Shown: positions 8,031 to 15,613 of the stretch, in pieces
How positions within the stretch are numbered: position 1 is the stretch's first letter
Layout: every line of letters begins with the position of its first letter
Assembly: GCF_900445265.1 (NCBI RefSeq)
Contig: NZ_UFTA01000002.1
Location: 806,001 to 870,000 of the forward strand
From: Anaerococcus octavius
Lineage (GTDB): Bacteria > Bacillota > Clostridia > Tissierellales > Peptoniphilaceae
Reading direction: 5' to 3'
Length of the DNA stretch: 64,000 nucleotides
The notes under the pieces: generated by a model
Databases searched by the model: none
The model's input: the letters and a program-made list of their open reading frames with translations, nothing else
What the model was told of the DNA's origin: nothing
Program-made: the position numbers and the translations under genes

Positions 8031-9992
8031 ATGTTTACCAACAAAAAAGTAACACCTATTTTTTCTGCCGCACTAAGTTTAGCATTACTTGCCTCAGGGA
8101 CACATTCTTTAGGTAATGAAGCTTACGCTGCTGATCTAAATGAGAGTCAAAAATCCCAATTAGAAACTTCTTATTTTTCTAATAATGTTTCTAATAAAGC
8201 TAGCAGAATGCTTTTGGAAGAATATCCAAATTTAGCTAGCGGATCAGAATCTCAATTAAAAGATTTAGTAAATAAGTCTGATGATGTTATTAAAAAAACA
8301 AAACCAGTTGTAGAAAAACTTCATCCAGAAAGAGCCAATGAAAGCGAAAAAATCAAAAATCTAAATGATTCAATTTTTAATAATAAAGTTAAACAAGAGT
8401 CTGTTTTTCTATTATTTGAACTAACACCAAACAAGATTGAAAAAAGCAAAGATAAGTTTATTAAAACCGTAAATGATTCTATTAAAGTCCAATCAAAATC
8501 TGAATATACTCTAAATAAACTTAGAGGATATAAAACTATCTCAGTAGTTCATGTAAATGATACTCACGGCAGAGTAGAAGAAAACGAAAAAAATGAAGAG
8601 CTTGGTTTTGCTAAGCTAAAAACTTACTACGATGACAAAAATGTAGAAAATAATGCAATACTTTTAAATGCTGGAGATGTAGTTCACGGTACAACTTTTG
8701 CAACAATTTCTAAAGGTGAAAGTGTAGTTAATGTTATGAATCAAATGGGCTTTACTGCTATGACTGCCGGTAACCACGATTTTAACTACGGATATGAAAG
8801 ATTGGTAGAACTAAATAATAAAGCCAACTTCCCAATATTTGCAGCAAATGTAATAAATGAAAACGGTAAAAATATTCTAGACTCAGATAGTATAGTTGAT
8901 GTTGATGGAACAAAAGTTGGTATTTTTGGACTTACTACAGAAGAAACAAAAACAAAATCTTCCCCAGTAAATACAGAAGGACTTACATTTGTAAACTCAA
9001 TAGAAACTGCTAGAAATGAAGTAGCAAATCTTAAAGAACAAGGTGCTCAAGTAATAATTTGCCTCTCACACTTAGGTGAAGATAAAGAAAGCACAGAAAC
9101 ATCCACTTTGATCGCAGAAAACGTAGAAGGTATTGACCTTATAGTTGATGGTCATTCCCATACAGAATTACAAAATGGTAGATATGTTGGCAATACATTG
9201 ATTGCCCAAGCAAAAGCTCATGGTAACTTTATTGGTGATGTAACACTACTATTAGATAAGAACAATAAAATAGTATCTAAAAACGCTAGCCTAAAGCCAT
9301 ACAATAGAATGAAATACTTATATGCAAATAAAGATACTGCAGGTCAAATAGAAAAAGTAGCAAATGAAAATAAAAAAGTTTTAGATCAAAATGTTGGTCA
9401 AACAAGTGTAGAATTAGTTGGTACACGTGACATGGTAAGAACAAGAGAAACAAATCTTGGTGACTTTATAACAGATGCTATGATTAAAGCAACTGGAGCA
9501 GATATTGCAATCACAAACGGTGGTGGTATTAGAGAGTCAATTGAAAAAGGTACTATTACAAAGGGTGATGTATTAACAGTATTCCCATTCACAAACTTTG
9601 CAGTAACACTAGAAGTTCCAGGATCAGTTATTAAAGAAGCTTTAGAACATGGTTTATCAGAAGCACCAAACTCAGCAGGTAAATTCCCTCAAATTGGTGG
9701 AATGAATGTAAAATATGATTCTACTAAAGAAGCTGGTCAAAGAGTAACTGAGATAACAATAAATGGTCAAAATTTAGATATGAATAAAAACTATACAGTA
9801 GTTACAAATGACTTTATGGCAATCGGTGGAGATGGATATGAAATGTTTAAAGGTCAAAAAAAATTAGCAGAATATGAACTAATATCAGAAATATTTGAAA
9901 ATGCAATTAAAAAATCTAGTACAATAACTCCAGAAGCTGACGGAAGAATGCAAGATATTAGCCAAATAAATGAAATAAACAAAGCTGCATAA
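8031..9992 (+). CDS. Exported 5'-nucleotidase/metallophosphatase (UshA family)
   Basis: A 653-aa protein with a signal peptide (hydrophobic core 10-24, likely cut after AYA near residue 33). A helical, charged segment (about 35-165) precedes the calcineurin-like metallophosphatase domain: VNDTHG (175-180), NAGDVVHG (213-220), AGNHDFNYG (246-254) and later DGHSH. The C-terminal 5'-nucleotidase domain has NLGDFITDAM, TNGGGIRE and the substrate-stacking MAIGGDGYEMF segment. No LPXTG or transmembrane anchor is present, so it is secreted or loosely bound. It probably hydrolyses extracellular nucleotides to nucleosides and phosphate. It is a single-gene unit closed by a perfect terminator. Confidence 0.9.
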   Translation: MFTNKKVTPIFSAALSLALLASGTHSLGNEAYAADLNESQKSQLETSYFSNNVSNKASRMLLEEYPNLASGSESQLKDLVNKSDDVIKKTKPVVEKLHPERANESEKIKNLNDSIFNNKVKQESVFLLFELTPNKIEKSKDKFIKTVNDSIKVQSKSEYTLNKLRGYKTISVVHVNDTHGRVEENEKNEELGFAKLKTYYDDKNVENNAILLNAGDVVHGTTFATISKGESVVNVMNQMGFTAMTAGNHDFNYGYERLVELNNKANFPIFAANVINENGKNILDSDSIVDVDGTKVGIFGLTTEETKTKSSPVNTEGLTFVNSIETARNEVANLKEQGAQVIICLSHLGEDKESTETSTLIAENVEGIDLIVDGHSHTELQNGRYVGNTLIAQAKAHGNFIGDVTLLLDKNNKIVSKNASLKPYNRMKYLYANKDTAGQIEKVANENKKVLDQNVGQTSVELVGTRDMVRTRETNLGDFITDAMIKATGADIAITNGGGIRESIEKGTITKGDVLTVFPFTNFAVTLEVPGSVIKEALEHGLSEAPNSAGKFPQIGGMNVKYDSTKEAGQRVTEITINGQNLDMNKNYTVVTNDFMAIGGDGYEMFKGQKKLAEYELISEIFENAIKKSSTITPEADGRMQDISQINEINKAA

Positions 9993-9998
9993 AATAAT

Positions 9999-10028
9999 AA
10001 AAACTCCTATTATATAATAGGAGTTTTT
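9999..10028 (+). terminator. Strong terminator, 30-bp perfect palindrome
   Basis: AAAAACTCCTATTA pairs with its exact complement and runs into TTTTT. It lies seven bases after the nucleotidase stop codon and could act in both directions. Confidence 0.9.
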
Positions 10029-10147
10029 ATTGAAATATAGACGTTTTGTGATTTTTAATTATATATAAACTATAACTAAAGTTGACAATATAGCTATAAG
10101 AGACTATAATAACCGGTGTTAAGGAAATTAACATAAAGGAGAGTATT

Positions 10148-10444
10148 ATGAACAAAAAATTATTAGCATTAGCATTAGCAGGAACATTCGCATTTGCAGG
10201 ATGTGGAAACAATGCAGAAAACAAAGACGACACTGATACAAACGATACAAAAGTTGAAGAACCAGCTGTAGAAGACGAAACAAAAACAGAAGCTGATGAC
10301 GCTGCAGACAAAGCAGATGATGCTGCAGACAAAGCAGAAGAAAAAGCTGATGACGCTGAAGAAAAAGCAGACGATGCTGAACAAGAAGCTGACGATGCAG
10401 CTACAGAAGTAGAAGAAGATACTACTGATAACGCAGGCAACTAA
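10148..10444 (+). CDS. Small lipoprotein with Ala/Asp/Glu heptad repeats
   Basis: A 98-aa protein with a lipoprotein signal peptide ending in the lipobox AFAGC (Cys about residue 19). After an acidic linker it consists of roughly six seven-residue repeats of the type ADDAADK / AEEKADD, a pattern expected to form a long, highly negative helix or coiled coil. The tail is acidic. It is membrane-attached on the outer face. No catalytic motif is present; a spacer, cation-binding or cell-envelope role is possible but unproven. The ATG follows an AAGGAGAG site. Confidence 0.75.
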   Translation: MNKKLLALALAGTFAFAGCGNNAENKDDTDTNDTKVEEPAVEDETKTEADDAADKADDAADKAEEKADDAEEKADDAEQEADDAATEVEEDTTDNAGN

Positions 10445-10454
10445 TAAAGTTAAT

Positions 10455-10487
10455 AAAAAAGACGGGATAGCTTATCCCGCCTTTTTT
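10455..10487 (+). terminator. Terminator of the lipoprotein gene
   Basis: A stem GGGATA/TATCCC extended by a C-G pair is flanked by A and T runs, so it may be bidirectional. Confidence 0.85.
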
Positions 10488-10528
10488 AATTGAAATTTAT
10501 TTAATTATTTATTTTTATAATAATATTT

Positions 10529-10777
10529 TTATTTTATATCAGGGTTCTCGTATCCATTTTTAACAATTTTTTCACCCTTACATGTGTTTATTCTTTGTCC
10601 TTCAAATTCTACGATACCACAATGTTCACCATTGCTCATTGGAACATCTTCTACTAGCGATTCTTGATATTCTTTAACTTTTTCTATCTCTTCACTTGTT
10701 TTTTTGTAATTTATCATGTCTTCTTTTTCTAAATCGTCAGTTACATTCGCTAAATTATCTTTACCTTTATTTTTCAT
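10529..10777 (-). CDS. Hypothetical 82-aa protein
   Basis: A small, charged, cytosolic protein with two cysteines (EHCGIV and NTCKGE) and a helical N-terminal half. The start is supported by AAGGAGAA upstream of the ATG. I recognise no family. It stands alone after the pcp terminator. Confidence 0.5.
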   Translation of the reverse strand: MKNKGKDNLANVTDDLEKEDMINYKKTSEEIEKVKEYQESLVEDVPMSNGEHCGIVEFEGQRINTCKGEKIVKNGYENPDIK

Positions 10778-10823
10778 TTTAATTCTCCTTTTAATCTTTA
10801 TAACTATATACCCATTTTGACTA

Positions 10824-10846
10824 TTTTAAAAGATCCCGAAGGATCT
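10824..10846 (-). terminator. Terminator of the pcp operon
   Basis: On the minus strand AGATCC-TTCG-GGATCT, a UUCG-tetraloop stem, is followed by TTTAAAA. It lies 10 bp after the pcp stop codon. Confidence 0.7.
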
Positions 10847-10855
10847 AATTTAGTT

Positions 10856-11500
10856 TTAGTGAGTAGCTCCACCTGTTAGGTTCAAATCATCTTTGTTATC
10901 ATATTTTACTATAGCTCTAATCGCTGCATTTAGTCCTACTACGATATCTTCAAGGCTCATTGAAGCTGTATCTTTTTTATCTAATACTTGTTCTGTTAAA
11001 TATGGAACGTGGATAAATCCCGCTTTGATGTTTCCATATTTTTCAGCTAAGTATAAATCTTGGTACATAATGTGGTTACATACAAATGTACCTGCTGTGT
11101 TTGATACGCTTGCTGGCAGTTTTTCTTTTTTTATTTCTTCTACCATTGCTTTGATTGGTAAAGTTGAAAAATAAGCTGGTGCCCCGTCTTCTCTGATAAC
11201 TACATCTATTGGTTGGTTACCCTCGTTATCTTCTATACGAGCATCATCTTCGTTGATTGCAACTCTTTCTACTGTAATTCCATATCTACCACCTGCTTGA
11301 CCAATTGATAAAACTACATCTGGATTTACTTCTTTGATTTTTGCTTCAACTACTTCAGCTGATTTATGAAAAACTGTTGGAATTTCTAATTTTATTATTT
11401 CTGCACCTTCTATTGTATCATCTATTCTTTTTACTGATTCTATTGCTGGATTGGTTGCTTCTCCTTCAAAAGGATCAAATCCCGTTACTAATATCTTCAT
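10856..11500 (-). CDS. pcp: Pyroglutamyl-peptidase I (pyrrolidone-carboxylate peptidase)
   Basis: A 214-aa cytosolic cysteine peptidase that removes N-terminal pyroglutamate from peptides. The catalytic triad is visible: Glu78 in TVERVAIN, Cys141 in [10 protein letters not shown] and His164 in FIHVPYL, with the N-terminal [14 protein letters not shown] block. The length is normal for the family. It is the last gene of a three-gene operon with DUF969 and DUF979 membrane proteins, an arrangement known from other Firmicutes, which points to uptake of pyroglutamyl peptides or export of the product (inference). Confidence 0.93.
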   Translation of the reverse strand: MKILVTGFDPFEGEATNPAIESVKRIDDTIEGAEIIKLEIPTVFHKSAEVVEAKIKEVNPDVVLSIGQAGGRYGITVERVAINEDDARIEDNEGNQPIDVVIREDGAPAYFSTLPIKAMVEEIKKEKLPASVSNTAGTFVCNHIMYQDLYLAEKYGNIKAGFIHVPYLTEQVLDKKDTASMSLEDIVVGLNAAIRAIVKYDNKDDLNLTGGATH

Positions 11501-11509
11501 TTATTCCTC

Positions 11510-12457
11510 CTAAAATGCCCAAAATCTCATTAAAAGTATGTGGGCAATTATCATTATTATTGAAAATAAGGTTTGCTCCTTTATTACCCCATTTCTATCT
11601 TTCATTTCAAGTAGTCCTACTGGCAGCACGTTAAAGTTACCAGCCATTGGTGTTAAAAGAGTACCACAATATCCTGCTGTCATTGCTATTGCTGCAGCTA
11701 TTGCTGGATCTGCTCCTTGGGCAATTACAAATGGAACACCTATGCCCGCGGTGATTACTGTAAAAGCTGCAAATGCATTTCCCATAATCGCAGTAAAAAT
11801 CACCATACCAAGTACATAAGCAATAGAACCTGTCCATGGATTTACTATTGGTATCATACCACCAATAATTGATGCTATTACATCACCTACTCCTGCAGCT
11901 GCAAAGATTGCACCTAAAGCTGCTAAAAGTTGTGGCAAAATTGCCACTGCACCAACTTGTTGGACCATCCTATCGGATTGTTTCATCATATCTTTAACGC
12001 TTGATTTGGTCATAATCATTACAATGATAATTGCCACTATAGCTGTAAATCCTAGCACTGATGAAGATGAATCAGGAATTAGTTTTGCTAAGATAATTGC
12101 GAGTATAGCCATAACTATAACTGGTATAAATATTTTATTACCAAGTTTATCTGATCCTTCGACTTCTACCCTCTGATCATTAATTACGGCACCTTTTACC
12201 ATAATTCCATTCATTAGAGAAATAATACCAATTATAACTACTAATATCCCTGAAATTATTGATGGGATTAATTTACCAAAAGCAAATAATACACCAAGAA
12301 TAATCCAAAATATAACTGTAGTAATCTTTTTCTCATTATCTTCTGATCTTGCCACCCTATATGCTGTATAGAAAAATTGTAGACCAATTAATACATAGAT
12401 AATCTCCAAAAATTTCGGAAAAAAGTCTGATGTTGATATACCAAATATTGTTTGCAT
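11510..12457 (-). CDS. DUF979 family membrane protein
   Basis: A 315-aa integral membrane protein with about nine hydrophobic segments and Gly/Pro-rich loops (for example AGYCGTLLTPMAGNFN near the C-terminus) typical of ion-coupled carboxylate or peptide transporters. The start codon overlaps the stop of the DUF969 gene (TAATG). Together they probably form a two-component permease serving the pyroglutamyl peptidase encoded 9 bp downstream. The substrate is not proven. Confidence 0.8.
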   Translation of the reverse strand: MQTIFGISTSDFFPKFLEIIYVLIGLQFFYTAYRVARSEDNEKKITTVIFWIILGVLFAFGKLIPSIISGILVVIIGIISLMNGIMVKGAVINDQRVEVEGSDKLGNKIFIPVIVMAILAIILAKLIPDSSSSVLGFTAIVAIIIVMIMTKSSVKDMMKQSDRMVQQVGAVAILPQLLAALGAIFAAAGVGDVIASIIGGMIPIVNPWTGSIAYVLGMVIFTAIMGNAFAAFTVITAGIGVPFVIAQGADPAIAAAIAMTAGYCGTLLTPMAGNFNVLPVGLLEMKDRNGVIKEQTLFSIIMIIAHILLMRFWAF

Positions 12458-13122
12458 TATTTATCCTCCTTAATTTTTCTATCATCAAGGATATTTTTAA
12501 CAACTCCTAGCCCAAAGCAAATTAATGCAATTGGCATTGATTTTGAAGCTATATCTGCATTTGTTACAGGGTATCCAAGGGATTCCATTTGACCGGTAAT
12601 TAATAGTACACCACCTGCTCCTATAAAAGTGTTTTGAGCAAAGAAATTACCAAAATTTTCCATAGCTGTAGCACGAGCTTTTAATTTTTCACTTTGTTCT
12701 GGTGTAATTTGACCATTTTGCTTTTCAACTGCAGCTTCTGCCATTGGGAAAATAATTGGCCTTACAAATTGTACTAGACCATAGATTCTCATTGATAAAA
12801 ATCCTGCAAGTTCCCTAAATAATAAATAAACATTTAATAAAGCACCTGGTGATAAGTTTTCACGTTTTTTAACAAGTTTTTCTGCTGATTGCTTTAATCC
12901 ATGTTGCTCAGATAATCCAATAACTGGCAAAGTTATGATAAACAAAGTTACTATTCTTTGACTTACAAAATTTTCGCCAAGTATTGCTAAAAATTTTGGT
13001 ATTGAGATACCAGCTACCATAGCTGTTACGAATCCTGATAATATAACTGTAAATACAATATTTAATTTAAAAATAAATCCTAAAACAATTATCAGAATAC
13101 CTATAAGTTTTAAATATTCCAT
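12457..13122 (-). CDS. DUF969 family membrane protein
   Basis: A 221-aa membrane protein with about five hydrophobic segments and a conserved-looking RELAGFLSMRIYGLVQFVRPII region. It is the first gene of the DUF969-DUF979-pcp operon, behind an AAGGAGG ribosome binding site and a clear sigma-A-type promoter. It is probably one half of a permease with DUF979. Confidence 0.8.
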   Translation of the reverse strand: MEYLKLIGILIIVLGFIFKLNIVFTVILSGFVTAMVAGISIPKFLAILGENFVSQRIVTLFIITLPVIGLSEQHGLKQSAEKLVKKRENLSPGALLNVYLLFRELAGFLSMRIYGLVQFVRPIIFPMAEAAVEKQNGQITPEQSEKLKARATAMENFGNFFAQNTFIGAGGVLLITGQMESLGYPVTNADIASKSMPIALICFGLGVVKNILDDRKIKEDK

Positions 13123-13150
13123 TATTTCCTCCTTTTTGAATATTTGTATA

Positions 13151-13179
13151 ATAATAGGATATTTTTAATAAAAAGTCAA
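13151..13179 (-). promoter_or_regulatory. Promoter of the DUF969-DUF979-pcp operon
   Basis: On the minus strand TTGACT (13174-13179), a 17-bp spacer and TATTAT (13151-13156) lie about 30 bp before the first start codon. Confidence 0.65.
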
Positions 13180-13348
13180 TGGAAATAATTTTATCATCTT
13201 TCTTTCACAATAAATATATATTTTTTTATTAATACACCATTAATTCTATTTTAAGTTCTACTGACTAAGTAATTTATCAATTACCAGAAATTATTTATGA
13301 AATATTTTAAAAATTATTAATGATGGATATCATCTTAGATGATGATAG
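13180..13348. other. AT-rich intergenic DNA, nothing recognised
   Basis: I see no gene, RNA or repeat here. It forms the first part of a 540-bp gap; a possible rhodanese remnant and a terminator fill the rest. Confidence 0.4.
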
Positions 13349-13618
13349 AATATAAATAATAATTTTATTAGTGATAGAAAACCAGAAAATAATGCTGATT
13401 ATTATTTTATTATCGATGTCAGAACTAATAAAGAATATAATAAGAAACAAATAGCAAATGGTATAAAAGATAAAAGCTTGCACTTTATTACAAAACTACT
13501 GCCCGAAGTGAATTTGTATCAAATATTTTATCTTAAACAGAATATAAACATAAGACCTAGAGTAAATTTATATAAGTACAAACAAAAAACATCAGACATA
13601 AATACAAATTATGCCTGA
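13349..13618 (+). pseudogene. Possible rhodanese-domain gene remnant
   Basis: The plus strand is open for about 89 codons without a usable start. It contains FIIDVRTNKEYNKKQIANGI, which resembles the start of a rhodanese domain (IDVR..EY..G.I..A). The part that should carry the catalytic cysteine is absent and the downstream sequence is low-complexity. I read it as the decayed end of a gene. The match rests on about 20 residues, so confidence is low. Confidence 0.3.
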
Positions 13619-13622
13619 TGTT
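13582..13622 (-). terminator. Terminator of the alpha/beta hydrolase gene
   Basis: A 14-bp stem with one mismatch (13588-13601 with 13609-13622) is followed on the minus strand by six T. Confidence 0.75.
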
Positions 13623-13662
13623 AAATCCAACTTTAAGGGGTCAGTTCAAACTAGGAGTTTTT

Positions 13663-14670
13663 TTATTTATCTAGAAATTCTAATATATCTAAATAAACTT
13701 TTGCCTTATCTTTTTCATTTAATATTTCATGCTCCATATCGTCGTATTCTTTATAAGTTATACTTTTATAGCCAACTTTTTTAAGGGTATCTAAAGAATT
13801 TTCCAAACCTTTTTTTGATCCTGTAACAATATCATCCTTACCTGTTGCAGAGTGAATTTTTAATTTTGGGTTTTTAAATTCATATTCACCAACTTTGTGC
13901 ATTTTGTTATTTAAGTCAATAATAACAACAACAGCTCTTTCTAAGAATTGGAACACTCTAAAACTATCATTTCTTTTTTCTATAACATTGTCCATATTAT
14001 AAGATATCCAAGTATCATCATCTTCTCCACCTGGTAATAGCGGAGTTAGGACTGCTGGTTGATATTCACCAAAATAAAAGCTAATAATATTTCCTAGAAA
14101 CTTACCAAATGAAGCTATATTACTATGTTCAACAGTTCCTATTAAAACAAGTTTTTCTATAGTATCATCATGATTTTGTAAGTACATACGAGCAATCATT
14201 GAGCCCATAGAATGACCTATCATATAAATTGGTAAGTCTGGATATTCGCTATTAATAAATGAGTTTATAACATAAGTATCATCTATTAATTCCTCGGATA
14301 ATCTCATAAAACCATTTGGATATTTTTCTGAAATACTCTTACCATGGCCTCTATGATCGTGAGCAATAACTGTATAATCATTTTCTACCAAAAATTGTAT
14401 AAAATCTAAATAATTATAAGAATGTTCAGCCATACCATGGACTATTTGAACAATTCCTTTGGAATTTTCAGCTTCATAAAGCCTTACAAAAATATCATGA
14501 CCATCAGTATTTGTAATATACATTTCTGTATGATCCTCAAAACTTTGCTTTTGTTTTGCGAACCATTTACTGCCATTATTCATTTTTTTGTAGTCACTAG
14601 TTTTCTTTAAATAATGAATTTGTGGTAGTATCAAAACTAAAATAATAATAGGAAGCAACCAAGAGTCCAT
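13663..14670 (-). CDS. Membrane-anchored alpha/beta hydrolase (lysophospholipase/monoacylglycerol lipase-like)
   Basis: A 335-aa protein with an N-terminal hydrophobic anchor (5-16) and a serine-hydrolase domain. The oxyanion region is IVHGMAEHS (76-84), the nucleophile is Ser154 in GHSMGS, and the likely acid and base are in TGKDDIVT and DDMEHEI. HDHRGHGKS follows the family pattern of monoacylglycerol lipases (Hydrolase_4). It probably hydrolyses lipid or other carboxyl esters at the membrane; the substrate is not predictable. It follows the cold-shock gene by 2 bp and is likely cotranscribed with it. Confidence 0.85.
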   Translation of the reverse strand: MDSWLLPIIILVLILPQIHYLKKTSDYKKMNNGSKWFAKQKQSFEDHTEMYITNTDGHDIFVRLYEAENSKGIVQIVHGMAEHSYNYLDFIQFLVENDYTVIAHDHRGHGKSISEKYPNGFMRLSEELIDDTYVINSFINSEYPDLPIYMIGHSMGSMIARMYLQNHDDTIEKLVLIGTVEHSNIASFGKFLGNIISFYFGEYQPAVLTPLLPGGEDDDTWISYNMDNVIEKRNDSFRVFQFLERAVVVIIDLNNKMHKVGEYEFKNPKLKIHSATGKDDIVTGSKKGLENSLDTLKKVGYKSITYKEYDDMEHEILNEKDKAKVYLDILEFLDK

Positions 14671-14672
14671 AA

Positions 14673-14882
14673 CTAATCCTCCAATTTTTGTACATTTATA
14701 GCAGACGGACCACGTGGCTGGTCTATTTTGTCAAATGAAACTTTATCACCTTGATACAATTTTTTATATTTTTCATCTGAAATTATGCTAGAAAAATGTA
14801 CAAAATAATCTATATCATCATCTGTACTTATAAAACCATAGCCTTTTTTATTATCAAAAAATTTTACTATACCTTCTGCCAT
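14673..14882 (-). CDS. Cold-shock-domain RNA-binding protein
   Basis: A 69-aa single CSD protein with RNP1 KGYGFI and RNP2 DYFVHFS, preceded by the usual GIVKFFDNK strand. Such proteins bind single-stranded RNA and act as RNA chaperones. The ATG at 14882 shares a base with the TGA of the methyltransferase gene (TGATG), so translation is coupled. It diverges from typical CspA/B in the loop DEKYKKLYQGDK, so I give no symbol. Confidence 0.85.
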   Translation of the reverse strand: MAEGIVKFFDNKKGYGFISTDDDIDYFVHFSSIISDEKYKKLYQGDKVSFDKIDQPRGPSAINVQKLED

Positions 14883-15613
14883 CACTTACCCTTTACTGCA
14901 CTAATTAATATTCTTTGACTGTCCTCTTTTATACTTGAAAAATCATCTTCATCATAAATCTTTATTTCTTCAAAACCACTTTTACTGACCATATTTTTTA
15001 TTTCTTCTATAGAATAAACTCGTTCTTGTTGATATTCGTAAATCCTGTCATAAGAACCATTTTCATTTTCAACAAAGAAATTAAGATGCATATCTACCAA
15101 GTCATCTTCATAAAAATTATCCCAAGTATAAAAAATATCTTCGTACTCATATACATAACAATTAGATCCAAAAATTTCTGTCATTTTATATTCTGAGTTT
15201 ATATCAAAAACCAATAGTCCATTGTCTTTTAAATTCTTATAGCAGTTGTTAAAAAGTTTCTTTAGCTCTTTTTGATCTGTCACATAATTTATAGAATCTA
15301 GTAATATTACGATCAAATCATATTTATTAGGGTTTTCAAACTCTAACATATCATAGTAAATAAGATTGACATTGTTATTATCATATTTACTAGCAAAAAC
15401 ATTTAGCATATCTGTTGAAATATCTAGAGCATCAATATTTTTAAATTCATCAAAAAAATATTGAGTAAGCATGCCAGAGCCTGCAGCAAGCTCTAGCATA
15501 TTTTCTTTTTTAATGTTATATTTATCAACTAAAGACAAAATATTTTTTGCATATCCTTCATAATCTATATCAAAGCTTAATTTGTCATATATATAAGAAA
15601 AATCTTCGTACAT
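14882..15613 (-). CDS. Class I SAM-dependent methyltransferase
   Basis: A 243-aa methyltransferase. Motif I is LELAAGSGML, then DALDISTDML, and motif IV-like LIVILLDSINYV. The family resembles small-molecule or tRNA/cyclopropane-type methyltransferases, and the substrate is unknown. The start codon overlaps the true stop of valS (TAATG at 15611-15615), so it is translationally coupled to valS. Confidence 0.8.
   Translation of the reverse strand: MYEDFSYIYDKLSFDIDYEGYAKNILSLVDKYNIKKENMLELAAGSGMLTQYFFDEFKNIDALDISTDMLNVFASKYDNNNVNLIYYDMLEFENPNKYDLIVILLDSINYVTDQKELKKLFNNCYKNLKDNGLLVFDINSEYKMTEIFGSNCYVYEYEDIFYTWDNFYEDDLVDMHLNFFVENENGSYDRIYEYQQERVYSIEEIKNMVSKSGFEEIKIYDEDDFSSIKEDSQRILISAVKGK

Noticed and set aside
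10027-10440. Serine/alanine-rich open frame on the minus strand
   Set aside because: It is the antisense shadow of the heptad-repeat lipoprotein, whose repetitive codons keep the opposite strand open; no ribosome binding site supports it.
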